DNA of 45,752 nucleotides from Planctomycetota bacterium (GTDB lineage Bacteria > Planctomycetota > UBA8108 > UBA1146): NCBI GenBank assembly GCA_016776905.1, contig JADHSM010000021.1:1-45752 (forward strand), read 5' to 3'. A program made the translations under genes and the position numbers. The notes beneath the pieces are model-generated. The model ran no database searches. It was given only the letters and a program-made list of their open reading frames with translations, and was not told the DNA's origin. Numbering within the stretch: the first letter of the stretch is position 1; every line of letters begins with the position of its first letter. Shown here in pieces: positions 7,789 to 16,305 of the stretch.

Positions 7789-9042
7789 TTATTCGATCTC
7801 ACCGTAAAGAGCCTTGCGGATGTTGATGGGCAAATCAAAGTTATATTCCCGGGCCCGGGTAAAGAAGAGCCCATACAGCTGGTTGGCAGGGTCGATCCAG
7901 AAATGGGTGTTGTGATATCCGGACCAGCCAAAGCAGCCGACCGGCGCCAGGCTGCCCTCCAGTTGTGGGTTGTTGAGAACGAAGACGCTGTCAGCCATGT
8001 CGTAAGCCGGAGTGACGTCGCCGAAGGCGGCCACTGTCGAAGTCGTGGTCATCTTTTGAAGGCTTTCTTCAGACAGGAAGCGTTGGCCTCGGAACATCCC
8101 GCCACCGGCGAGCATTTCACAGAATCGTGAGTAATCTTCCGGACAGGAGATCAGGCCTTCCCCACCGAAGTGGGCTTGGCTTTTGGGCGAGTAGGTCAAC
8201 TCGTTGAGCAGGTTCGTGTAACCAAACAGATCTCCGGAATTGATGAAGAGAGGCTGGAAGAGATCAAGCTGGGATTCCTCGAGAACAAACCCGGTACGGT
8301 TCATTTCCAGTGGTGTGAAGATCAGCTCCTGAAGAGATTCGGCGAAGCTCTTGCCTGTCAGTACCTCGACCAGTCGTCCGAGGATCGCCTGATTGATGCC
8401 GTAGAGAAAACTGGTGCCAGGGTCAAAGGCCAAAGGGGTCTCTGCAGCAGCTTCACAAAACTGCTGAAGATTATCAAAGCGGGTCTGGGTGGTATGAGGG
8501 TGGTGGTAAGAGGGTGGGTTGGTGGTGCCCATCGGCGGCATTCCGGGCCACGGGGTGTAATAGCCATAGCCCGCACGATGGTTCATCAGGTGCTCGATCA
8601 GCAGTGGAGTCTTTGCCGCACGCACCGTTTCCCCTTCAGCCACAGTCAGGTTTTTAAAGCAGGGGATGTATTGGGACACCGGATCTTTCCATTGGAAGAG
8701 TCCCTGCTCGTGCAGCAGATGCATGGCGACGATAGTAATGGGTTTGGACATCGACCAGATGGGAAACAGGGTTTTATCGGTGATGTCCCGGTCCCCGGAA
8801 CGACCGGAGTTGGTGGTGGAGCGATAGATCTCCTGTCCATCCCTGACGACCATCAGAAAGTTGCTGCCAGTGGTTTCCTCATCAATCAGGGATTCCTGAT
8901 AGGCCTGCAGATCCTCATCAAAAGAATCACTGAGGAGGGCAGGATCAGTGTTGAGATCCCTGTCCTGCAGTGGGGCACAGGATGAAAGAAGAAAGAGTGA
9001 TCCCAGCAAAAGGCAAATGAATCGGCAAGAGGAGGTGACCAT
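7789..9042 (-). CDS. serine hydrolase, beta-lactamase class C / S12 family lipoprotein
   Basis: 417 residues beginning with a signal peptide and a lipobox-like LLSSC (Cys22), so probably membrane-anchored in the periplasm or outer membrane. The penicillin-binding-protein/esterase fold is marked by the catalytic Ser97-x-x-Lys100 in WSMSKPIT and a Tyr214-containing second motif (FLYGIN followed by LGRLVEVLTG). Near the C-terminus the KTG-type third motif is replaced by a FGWSGYHNTHF segment, as in many esterase-like members. It probably hydrolyses an ester or peptide bond rather than conferring beta-lactam resistance. It is followed at 42 bp by the barrel lipoprotein gene. Confidence 0.8.
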   Translation of the reverse strand: MVTSSCRFICLLLGSLFLLSSCAPLQDRDLNTDPALLSDSFDEDLQAYQESLIDEETTGSNFLMVVRDGQEIYRSTTNSGRSGDRDITDKTLFPIWSMSKPITIVAMHLLHEQGLFQWKDPVSQYIPCFKNLTVAEGETVRAAKTPLLIEHLMNHRAGYGYYTPWPGMPPMGTTNPPSYHHPHTTQTRFDNLQQFCEAAAETPLAFDPGTSFLYGINQAILGRLVEVLTGKSFAESLQELIFTPLEMNRTGFVLEESQLDLFQPLFINSGDLFGYTNLLNELTYSPKSQAHFGGEGLISCPEDYSRFCEMLAGGGMFRGQRFLSEESLQKMTTTSTVAAFGDVTPAYDMADSVFVLNNPQLEGSLAPVGCFGWSGYHNTHFWIDPANQLYGLFFTRAREYNFDLPINIRKALYGEIE

Positions 9043-9233
9043 GGGTGATTCTTTCGTGAAGAGTGGACGACATACCCAACCGGATGGCGGATCCGGCAGG
9101 AAGTTCAGAGGTTATCACAAGATCCCGTTTTGACAAAAATTTCTGAGGGAAGAGCACCCGCCTCTGCTGACTTGATCTACTTTCGGCCCAGCCCTTCGAA
9201 GAGTTGCAGTTCCTGAGTTAAAATTTGGAATAA

Positions 9234-9268
9234 AAAAGGGCTGGTACGCAGTGCGTACCAGCCCTTTT
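9234..9268 (-). terminator. intrinsic terminator downstream of typA
   Basis: A perfect 16-bp inverted repeat (AAAAGGGCTGGTACGC / GCGTACCAGCCCTTTT) with a 3-nt loop, followed on the minus strand by further T residues. It lies about 30 bp past the typA stop codon. Confidence 0.85.
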
Positions 9269-9298
9269 CCTGTCAAATCCCCAGTTTAATGAGGTGGG

Positions 9299-11161
9299 TC
9301 AGGATTCCTTCTCGGCTTTGGCGCGGCGCTTTTCGCGGCGGCGGTCCGCTTCCTTGAGAAGATGTTTGCGGATGCGGATGCTTTCGGGCGTGATTTCGAC
9401 GAGTTCGCCCTCGACAACTAACTCAAGAGCTTCTTCCAGTTTGAGCTTTTTGAGAGGACGAACACTGCTGTTGTCATCCTTGCCCGCTGCCCGCACGTTT
9501 GTCAGCTTTTTGGTGCGCACCACGTTGACTTCCAGGTCGTTGTCGCGGTTGTGCTCGCCGACGATCTGACCCTCGTAAACCTGCTCCCCTGGCTCGACAA
9601 AGAAAACTCCGCGATCGAAGAGAGCATCGAGACTGTAAGGTGTGGCTTGTCCATGTTCGACGGCGATGAGAGATCCAGAATTTCTTCTCGGAATCAATCC
9701 CGATTTAGGGCCGTGCTCAAGATAGCTGTGGTGCATGATGACGCGACCTGCAGTTGCGGTGAGAAGTTTGGTCCGCAAGCCGATCAGTCCCCTTGCGGGA
9801 ATCTTGAACTCCATGTGAACCATATCACTGGCAGACCGAGTACTCATATCCATCATCTCTGCCCGGCGTTCACCCACGAGCATCATCACTGGGCCTTGAG
9901 CGTCGAGGGGGCAATCTAATACCAAGTGCTCAAACGGTTCATGCCATTTTCCATCGACCTGTCGCTCGATCACTCGAGGCATTCCCACACACAATTCAAA
10001 GCCTTCTCTGCGCATGTTTTCGAGGAGGATGCCCAGATGCATGAGTCCTCTCCCTGAGACCATGAATTCCTCGGTTCGATCACCCTGCTCTACTTTTAGG
10101 GCGACATTTCTTTCCAGTTCTTTATCGAGACGATCTTTGAGCTGGCGGGAGGTGACAAATTTCCCTTCACGTCCAACAAAGGGACCGTCATTGACACGGA
10201 AAGTCATGTGCAGGGTTGGTTCATCCACAAGGATAGCGGGTAAAGCCGATGGTTTTTTCAGGCAGGCGATCGTGTCGCCAATTTCGATGTTGTCGATGCC
10301 GATGATGGCGCAGATGTTACCTGCTTCGGCTTCTGCAACCTTTTTTCTGCCGAGTCCTTCAAAGAGATGAATCTCTTGTATGCGGGCTTTGCGTGGAGGT
10401 GCAGAGGGGGAAAGCACTTGCACTTCTTCATTGCCAGTGATTTTTCCGGCTGCGATGCGGCCGATGGCAATTCTGCCAATGAACTCGGAATGATCGAGGG
10501 TGCTGACTCTGAGTTGAAGTGGTGCATCTCTTTTAACAGGTGGAGGAGGAACGTGTTCAATGATGGCATCGAAGATCAGATTGAGATCATGTCTTTCTCC
10601 GCCGAGTTCTTTTTCGCACCAACCGTCACGGCCAGAGGCGTAGAAAATTGGGAAATCTAGAGTTTCGTCGTCTGCTTCAAGGCTGACCAACAAATCAAAA
10701 ACTTCGTCCACGACCTCAGAAGGACGGCCATCGGCTCGATCGGCTTTGTTGATGACGACCATCGGCTTGAGATTATTCTCGAGAGCTTTCTGAAGAACGA
10801 AACGGGTTTGCGGCATAGGGCCATCAAATGAATCGACGAGAAGTAGCACTCCATCCGCCATCGACAATACGCGTTCAACTTCTCCACCGAAATCGGCGTG
10901 GCCTGGAGTATCGATCACATTGACGCGATACGTGATGCCTTCTCGTTGAACTTCGATCGCGCAATTTTTTGCGAGGATAGTGATGCCGCGTTCACGTTCG
11001 AGAGGATTGCTATCAAAGATAAGTCCGTGTTGTCCACCTGCGAGGCGATCTAGTTCCTCGTTTCGGAACATGCCTGATTGGTAGAGCATTCGGTCGACAA
11101 GAGTCGTCTTGCCATGGTCGACGTGAGCGATAATCGCTACGTTTCGAATCTGTTCCTGCAT
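9299..11161 (-). CDS. typA: ribosome-associated GTPase TypA/BipA
   Basis: A 620-residue translational GTPase of the EF-G/LepA class. G1 is [10 protein letters not shown] near the N-terminus, G2 is RERGITI, G3 is DTPGHADF and G4 is NKAD; then come the beta-barrel domain II, domains III and V, and the BipA-specific C-terminal domain ([15 protein letters not shown] region; the tail is Lys/Arg-rich). TypA binds 70S ribosomes and supports assembly or stress adaptation, especially at low temperature. The frame is open upstream to 11302, but family alignment places the start at ATG 11161 ([11 protein letters not shown]), giving the usual length. The Shine-Dalgarno is weak. It ends with TGA directly after a standard BipA tail, which shows that TGA is a normal stop in this genome, and a strong terminator follows. 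Confidence 0.95.
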   Translation of the reverse strand: MQEQIRNVAIIAHVDHGKTTLVDRMLYQSGMFRNEELDRLAGGQHGLIFDSNPLERERGITILAKNCAIEVQREGITYRVNVIDTPGHADFGGEVERVLSMADGVLLLVDSFDGPMPQTRFVLQKALENNLKPMVVINKADRADGRPSEVVDEVFDLLVSLEADDETLDFPIFYASGRDGWCEKELGGERHDLNLIFDAIIEHVPPPPVKRDAPLQLRVSTLDHSEFIGRIAIGRIAAGKITGNEEVQVLSPSAPPRKARIQEIHLFEGLGRKKVAEAEAGNICAIIGIDNIEIGDTIACLKKPSALPAILVDEPTLHMTFRVNDGPFVGREGKFVTSRQLKDRLDKELERNVALKVEQGDRTEEFMVSGRGLMHLGILLENMRREGFELCVGMPRVIERQVDGKWHEPFEHLVLDCPLDAQGPVMMLVGERRAEMMDMSTRSASDMVHMEFKIPARGLIGLRTKLLTATAGRVIMHHSYLEHGPKSGLIPRRNSGSLIAVEHGQATPYSLDALFDRGVFFVEPGEQVYEGQIVGEHNRDNDLEVNVVRTKKLTNVRAAGKDDNSSVRPLKKLKLEEALELVVEGELVEITPESIRIRKHLLKEADRRREKRRAKAEKES

Positions 11162-11387
11162 GGTGTGTCGACTGCTCTCTACCGTGGCTCTTCGAGTGGA
11201 TATCCGGAGAAGATCCATGAGTGATGGATCTAGAGTCCAAATCTTACTGTTAGGGATAACTCTGGGAAGCAAACTTGGCTCAGATCGACCACATGGTGCC
11301 ACCTTGGGCCAGAATAGTTGTCAGAATCCATCAAGATAAGGAGTTCTTAAGAGGTATAGAGCCCATGGAATGAAATAAGGTCTCAAC

Positions 11388-11552
11388 ATGAAAAAGCGAA
11401 AAAATAATCGTTCTCGTAAAGTGCCGCTTGAGGAAAAGCTCTGTTTGGTTTGCGGGAGAGTCTTTTCCTGGAGAAAAAAATGGGAACGGGATTGGTCTTC
11501 GGTGAAATATTGCTCAATGCGATGTAAGATAAAAAAGTCGATTTTCGAATAA
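11388..11552 (+). CDS. DUF2256-family mini-protein (zinc-ribbon-like)
   Basis: A 54-codon ORF starting ATG at 11388. It is very basic at the N-terminus and carries [18 protein letters not shown] followed by YCSMRC. This CxxC...YCSxxC pattern with the F-x-WRKKW core is the hallmark of DUF2256, a family of about 50-residue proteins probably binding one zinc ion. In other bacteria these genes often sit near cryptochrome/photolyase genes, but none is visible here. It lies between the divergent typA promoter region and the barrel gene, and codes for a complete protein despite its size. Confidence 0.8.
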   Translation: MKKRKNNRSRKVPLEEKLCLVCGRVFSWRKKWERDWSSVKYCSMRCKIKKSIFE

Positions 11553-11651
11553 AAGTGAAAAAGTCTCAGAATTCGGGATTCAGTTGGAACCCAAATGACG
11601 GCATCTTCGTAATCGGTGAAGGTACAGAAGACCATGAACGGAGACGCGGGC

Positions 11652-12716
11652 ATGAGATTACTACTTATTATGATGGTCGTGTTTTTTGCTCAGTTCTGTG
11701 CCGGACCCAGTCTATGGGCTCAAGCCTGACCTGCTTGAACCAATCCAGGCACACCCGACCCGGGTGCCTTGGGATCCGGTCTGGGTTCCATTAACCACGG
11801 TACAAATTCGATTCAAACGCGAGTGTCTATCTCAAGGGGATTGAACTTTGATGGTTCACACTTTGAAAACAACGGCATTGATGCTGACGGAAATGTTATT
11901 GAGGTCCCGAGCCACTACCACGACGTATCTCTAGACATCTTCAGAGTCGTGTTTCAGGTCGACTACACTTTTGAGGAACCTTGGGCGATAAGGACCCGAG
12001 TTCCTATTGAACAACGTTCACGAATGGCAAATATCGTCGACATCGATCCGTCCGCAACCGCCGAGGAGATCGAAGCGATGGAGAGAAATCTCGCCATTCA
12101 TCATCCGCCTGAAATATTGTCTGGGTTTGGTGATGTTGAATTGTTGCTCAGTTGGCATGCCCACGACTTTGGAATGGAGGGCGGTAGCCTTGCTATAGCA
12201 GCGGGATCTACGCTTCCTACTGGGCGCACAGAAGATGATCCCTATGCCCTCGGTGAAGTGGGTGAGCGCCATGAACACATTCAGTTTGGTACCGGAACCT
12301 TCGATCCATTAATTGAGTTTAATTACGGTCGTCCAATAGGTGACGATGGAGTGCTCAGTCTCTTTGGGCAGGGTCGATTCCCCATTACAGAAAGCAGCAA
12401 GGGCTTTAGGGGGTCTAACCTTATTCAAGGGGGGCTGGGATACATTAAGGGATTGGGTGAGTTTGGTCCTTGGGATGACGTTAACGGAGTATTAGGCATC
12501 TTTTATCAAAACCAAGGTCGTGCAGAGTGGAATGGTGTTATTGATCGCAACACAGGTTTTCAAAGCTACTCTTTGCAGCTCGGTCTAAGTTGGTGGGATG
12601 AATCGATGACCAGTTGGAATTTGTCTTTGGTCCTGCCGCTTAAGATGGAGACTCCCGATGAATCCTTAGATACATATGATCCTGGCCCGCTCATCAATCT
12701 TGCGATTGGCTTCTAA
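11652..12716 (+). CDS. outer-membrane beta-barrel protein with two in-frame TGA codons
   Basis: From ATG 11652 (GGAG at 11640-11643) the frame encodes a clean signal peptide ending AGPSLWA, then Gln-Ala-TGA-Pro-Ala-TGA-Thr, a Pro/Gly linker and the barrel in the same frame. The TGAs are at 11727-11729 and 11736-11738; without readthrough the only start is TTG 11769, which would give no signal peptide. The body consists of alternating hydrophobic/polar strands, a GSTLPTGRTEDDP loop, HEHIQFGTGTFDP, and a terminal aromatic strand (LINLAIGF) ending in Phe, as expected of a Bam-assembled barrel related to the 'phenol MetA'/transporter-like families. Role unknown; several His residues (HYHD, HHPPE) could bind metal. 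The TGA pair parallels that of the thioredoxin-like gene. Confidence 0.6.
11747..11769 (+). other. SECIS-like hairpin candidate after the second TGA
   Basis: AGGCAC-A-CC pairs with GG-GTGCCT (8 bp with a bulged A) around a CGACCC loop. The loop begins 17 nt after the second TGA and 26 nt after the first, and its second base is G. This agrees with the bacterial SECIS spacing rule, but rests on geometry alone. Confidence 0.35.
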
Positions 12717-12729
12717 GAAAGCTTTGATC

Positions 12730-13824
12730 TCAAGCAGGCCTGAGAAGAACTCGAGTCGCCTGAAGTGCAATTCGTTGGGAAAGAACTGGGCATTTTTCCG
12801 AGCAGAGGGCTTCAATAGCTGAAGGCTTCAAGTCTTCTGCAGAAAACAGTGCTTCTGGAATTTCAATGTTTTGCAATTCACTGCAAGTGTCGACATTTTT
12901 GAGCCCCAGTGTTTTCACGGTGACGGCTTCAAGGTTCTCGTCCATCTTTTCGATGTCGATGATTCTACTCATTGCGCCAATACGATCCTCAGGAGCAACA
13001 GTGTTGATGTGAGATGAGTGAACCAATACTTCGTCTAAAATTTGCCTCAGTTCACGATCGGCACTTGCGAAGGCTAATGACTGAACGAAACCTCCGCATA
13101 CAACGATGCCCTCTCGCCCATAACGTTGTGAATCCCAGTGAATTGGATGTGTATTTCTATACAAGGTCGATAAGGCCAGATTTTCTGTCCAACCCAATGG
13201 GCGTACCATCGGATGCAGAATGAGTTCTCCTTTTGAGAGCGGCTCTATTTGGGAAGTTGGAAATGAGTCTATTTTTCTGAAGGCGTCCACCATCGAGCCT
13301 TGAGCACCTTCGAAGTACTGTTGTAGGTGTAGATTTTCTTCTGCGGGAGCGCGTTCAACTGGTGCAGGAATAGGGTCGTAATATGATCGTTTGTTGAGCG
13401 AAAAAACCCGGTCGCCAGATTGATTAACAAGAATATGAGTGCTGAAAATCACACTGGCATCGTTCTTGGAAGTATTTCTTAGGCTGTCTATTCGGGTAAA
13501 GCTGCGAAGGGTATCTCCACTGGTAACAGGTTTTTCTTGTCGGGCATTTTCCAAACCTAAATGAAGTCTGCAGCTCTGTGAAAAGGGCTCCACGGAGAAG
13601 CACAAAGTCATATTGAGAAGCATTGCCGTCGGAATCGCAACTTCGTCAAATCCACAAGAATTGGCAAACTCAAGACTTGTCGTCAGTTTGCTTGTTGCTG
13701 GAAATGCCGATTGCCATTGAATCCTCCAAGAGTCATCGATGGTGACTTCGTGAGGGCTTTCGAGAATCTGCCCGGGCTGCGCCGTTGCGAGATCCAAGCC
13801 GTATGATGGTATTCGACCTCTCAT
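12730..13824 (-). CDS. MaoC-type double-hotdog hydratase, mesaconyl-CoA hydratase-like
   Basis: 364 residues with two hotdog-like halves. The first has the GDTL-x-S-x-x-x-x-D strand and a long strand ending in FSLNKRSYY, typical of acyl-CoA hydratase N-halves. The second has the NTHPIHWDSQRYG segment and a following Gly-rich helix (VVCGGFVQSLAFA), which is the MaoC-type catalytic region. Length and order match mesaconyl-CoA/beta-methylmalyl-CoA hydratases rather than single-domain MaoC. The CitE-like lyase gene lies directly upstream with overlapping TAATG, so the two are translationally coupled. Together they suggest mesaconyl-/citramalyl- or methylmalyl-CoA interconversion and cleavage (C5 dicarboxylate metabolism). 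The exact substrate is inferred. Confidence 0.65.
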   Translation of the reverse strand: MRGRIPSYGLDLATAQPGQILESPHEVTIDDSWRIQWQSAFPATSKLTTSLEFANSCGFDEVAIPTAMLLNMTLCFSVEPFSQSCRLHLGLENARQEKPVTSGDTLRSFTRIDSLRNTSKNDASVIFSTHILVNQSGDRVFSLNKRSYYDPIPAPVERAPAEENLHLQQYFEGAQGSMVDAFRKIDSFPTSQIEPLSKGELILHPMVRPLGWTENLALSTLYRNTHPIHWDSQRYGREGIVVCGGFVQSLAFASADRELRQILDEVLVHSSHINTVAPEDRIGAMSRIIDIEKMDENLEAVTVKTLGLKNVDTCSELQNIEIPEALFSAEDLKPSAIEALCSEKCPVLSQRIALQATRVLLRPA

Positions 13825-14717
13825 TAGGCGACCCCTTTATGTTCTAGATCAAATTGTTCCATGATTTTGAGCGCTCTCTTGATCATGGGAGGTCCGATCA
13901 TTTCGCCGTCTAGCATCCCGATCGATCCTTGGGTTTCATAAACCTCTAGCACTCTTCTGGAGTATTCGATTTCTTCTTTTGTATGGCTGAATATTTTTAA
14001 TGCTTGGTTCATTTGTTTTGGAGTCAGAGCAAAACAGCCGTCAAATCCGAGCGATTTCATTCGTTTGTTTTGTTGCTGAAATCCTTTTTCGTCATCGAGC
14101 TTAAGATAGACAGTTGAAATGGCGGCGAGTTGATTTGCCCGCGCTGTCATCAGGATTCTTGATTGAGCATCTGAGTAACATTCTTCCTCAATATCTGCCT
14201 GCATTTCTATACAGTAGTCCACATGTCCAAATGCTAATGCGACGACTCTCGACGAACTTCTGGCGATGCTGTCTAGGTTTAATACCGCGGCCGGTCTCTC
14301 GATCAAAGGAATAATTGAGTTGTGTTCTTTCGGAAGTTGAAGAGATTCCTCTCTTCTTTGAACGATTTCTTCAATCCAGTGCAACTCGGCTGCATTTTGA
14401 ATCATTGGAATCATAAGCCCATCGATATCGCTATGGAGGCATGCCATCAGGTCTGCATGCATTTCCGAAGGCTGATCAGGGCCATTGATGCGAATGAAGA
14501 CAGTCCTGTTTTTGAAGATTCCTTGCTCAATCAAGCGGCGAATTTGGGATCTTTGGCGAGGTTTATTCGCAGTGGTGATGCTGTCTTCAAGGTCGAGAAG
14601 GATCGTTGCATTCGCCGGAAAGGAGTGGAACTTCTCGGCAGATGTGCAGGATTTCGCGAAGAAAACACTACGGAAATGGTGCTTACCTGGCCGTGAGATA
14701 TGTAATGACTGATTCAT
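13824..14717 (-). CDS. CitE/HpcH-type acyl-CoA lyase (malyl/citramalyl-CoA lyase-like)
   Basis: 297 residues of the HpcH/HpaI aldolase superfamily. The first part has RSVFF and LLDLEDSI (the Mg-binding Glu/Asp of CitE DLEDxV), then FIRINGPD (the conserved Arg for CoA/substrate), IPMIQNAAEL, PLIERPAAVLNL (metal-binding Glu) and LAFGHVDYC, where the family has GxxD. These enzymes cleave (3S)-malyl-, citramalyl- or methylmalyl-CoA into acetyl- or propionyl-CoA plus an alpha-keto acid. The stop TAA overlaps the ATG of the downstream MaoC-type hydratase, so the two act in one operon and probably in consecutive steps. Start ATG 14717 has a GGAAGG Shine-Dalgarno. Confidence 0.75.
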   Translation of the reverse strand: MNQSLHISRPGKHHFRSVFFAKSCTSAEKFHSFPANATILLDLEDSITTANKPRQRSQIRRLIEQGIFKNRTVFIRINGPDQPSEMHADLMACLHSDIDGLMIPMIQNAAELHWIEEIVQRREESLQLPKEHNSIIPLIERPAAVLNLDSIARSSSRVVALAFGHVDYCIEMQADIEEECYSDAQSRILMTARANQLAAISTVYLKLDDEKGFQQQNKRMKSLGFDGCFALTPKQMNQALKIFSHTKEEIEYSRRVLEVYETQGSIGMLDGEMIGPPMIKRALKIMEQFDLEHKGVA

Positions 14718-14792
14718 GGAGCACCTTCCCTCATTACTAAAATCAGGAAAGGAGAGGTCTTCGGACTGAAAATGTCGAAGAAGCCTTAAATA

Positions 14793-16118
14793 TCAAGGAC
14801 AGTCGAATGAGATGCATCCTAGCGCGTCTACTGAGGGGTCGGTGCCGCATTCTGCGAAAGGCTCTGCTGGCGGAGGGCCGGAATTGAAGAGAAAACCCAA
14901 CAAGAAAATAGTGTCAGCGATATTGAAGCTGCCGTCGTCGTTGGTGTCTCCTGAATCCTGACAACTGAGAGCAGGTCCTCCAGAGAACAACGCCCCGAGT
15001 TGAGTCACTGCATCTGCGAGGTTCAAAGCCGAGTCTTGATTGACATCCCCACGGGAGAAGAGGGGTGAAACAGGGATCAAGACAGCGAGTTCATTGTTCT
15101 CCAAGGCGCTTGTGCAGCACATGGTATCAAAGTCGAGTTCATTGCTCCCGCCGATAGTGCTGTCAAACCGTAGCCAACTGGCGATGCAGCTTCCGGGATT
15201 TATGGCAGAGGGAATCGTTGAATAATGAGCAGTTACCGCGGGCTGACTCCCGTTAAAGGGGATCGTCACAATGCCGGATGAATCTACTGTGATGTCGACG
15301 GTCCAGCCATTGGGCAGCAATTCGACCAACATCACTTCTGGCCCAGTTCCGCCAAAGAGATCTGCGAACAGTCCTGCGGGAACTACAGAATCGACCTGAA
15401 GCAATGAGCTGTCGTGTGAAACGGCCATGCTGAGGCCACTGAGTTGGAATGAGGGAACAAGACCAGGTGCAATAATAGGTGTTACGGAAACAGATCCGAT
15501 GCCGCTATCGGGATCGTACGAACCGATCGATCGAAAGATCGAATAGAAGGCAAAAGGGTCGATGAATCCATTGAACAAAAAGTTGTCAAAAGTGAAAGGG
15601 GTGAATTCTTCGCCTCCGGAATAAATCACAGCATCTGCGCCCCCTGCTGAACCCGAGTTGGAGCAGAAAACAATGTCAGAATATTGTGATCCTGACGGGA
15701 CCCAGTCGTAGATCACTTGATGCAGAATCAAACTGTTTTCGGGGGGAAGGCTGATGACTGACGCATTATCGATCACGCAATTTACTGTTATTCCAGTAGC
15801 GAAGGGCGTGATGGCGAGAAAATCAGGTGGGGAAGCCAATGAACTGAGTGCGCTTCCAGGAACAAGGTCAATCCACTCAACATTTGTCGGGTCATGGCAG
15901 AGAGAAAAAGACCAACCACCGACGGATGAACCGTAGAGTGCATCTAATTTGATATCGATGATAGGTAACGGGAAAGAGTCAATCCTCGCTTGAAGAATAT
16001 AAAGGTCAGAGCTAAACGCTTGCGAGGTTGGAAAAAGTAGAAGCAGAAGCATCGTCAAAAATTTAAGTGTTCGTATTCCCGAATCAAAAATTTGAGTGCG
16101 AAGCATCGCTAAATCCAT
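14793..16118 (-). CDS. secreted protein with cohesin-like domains and C-terminal dockerin-like repeats
   Basis: About 441 residues. The likely signal peptide ends near FPTSQAFS; an internal ATG at 16106 could be the real start, as neither has a clear Shine-Dalgarno. Two beta-sandwich repeats follow (about 45-175 and 190-345), each with strands like WSFSLCHD and LSMAVSHDSSLLQVDSV, reminiscent of cohesin-type sandwiches. The last 90 residues hold two EF-hand-like dockerin units, RGDVNQDSALNLADAV and GDTNDDGSFNIADTI, each followed by a hydrophobic helix and a Gly/Pro loop. The C-terminus is Cys-rich and stops with TGA right after ...DCP, the typical end of these planctomycete proteins. Probably exported and calcium-binding; function unknown. 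Confidence 0.7.
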   Translation of the reverse strand: MDLAMLRTQIFDSGIRTLKFLTMLLLLLFPTSQAFSSDLYILQARIDSFPLPIIDIKLDALYGSSVGGWSFSLCHDPTNVEWIDLVPGSALSSLASPPDFLAITPFATGITVNCVIDNASVISLPPENSLILHQVIYDWVPSGSQYSDIVFCSNSGSAGGADAVIYSGGEEFTPFTFDNFLFNGFIDPFAFYSIFRSIGSYDPDSGIGSVSVTPIIAPGLVPSFQLSGLSMAVSHDSSLLQVDSVVPAGLFADLFGGTGPEVMLVELLPNGWTVDITVDSSGIVTIPFNGSQPAVTAHYSTIPSAINPGSCIASWLRFDSTIGGSNELDFDTMCCTSALENNELAVLIPVSPLFSRGDVNQDSALNLADAVTQLGALFSGGPALSCQDSGDTNDDGSFNIADTIFLLGFLFNSGPPPAEPFAECGTDPSVDALGCISFDCP

Positions 16119-16305
16119 TCGAGTATTTAGTATTCTTTAATCCTTCAATATTATCACTCTGAGCAATCAATCACTAGTCCAGTGCTGAGGTAATGACGGC
16201 ATAGGAGCTTATGTAGGCTGTTTACCTATCTTTTTTCATCATAAAGACTCGATCGACAAAGTGTAGAATCACTGTTCAAGGTGAATCGAAGCAAGGGAGT
16301 GCCTG

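Noticed and set aside
8170..8985. Long plus-strand ORF opposite the serine hydrolase
   Set aside because: It is the antisense shadow of a convincing gene with lipobox and SxxK motifs; its own translation has no recognisable features.
11162..11302. N-terminal extension of typA
   Set aside because: The frame is open, but the translation does not resemble BipA and all relatives start at the [15 protein letters not shown] position.
11653..11843. Alternative plus-strand frame opposite the barrel start (…KPDLLEPIQAHPTRVPWDPVW…)
   Set aside because: It looks protein-like for about 40 codons but has a stop just upstream, no start and no continuation into the barrel, whereas the main frame joins signal peptide and body.
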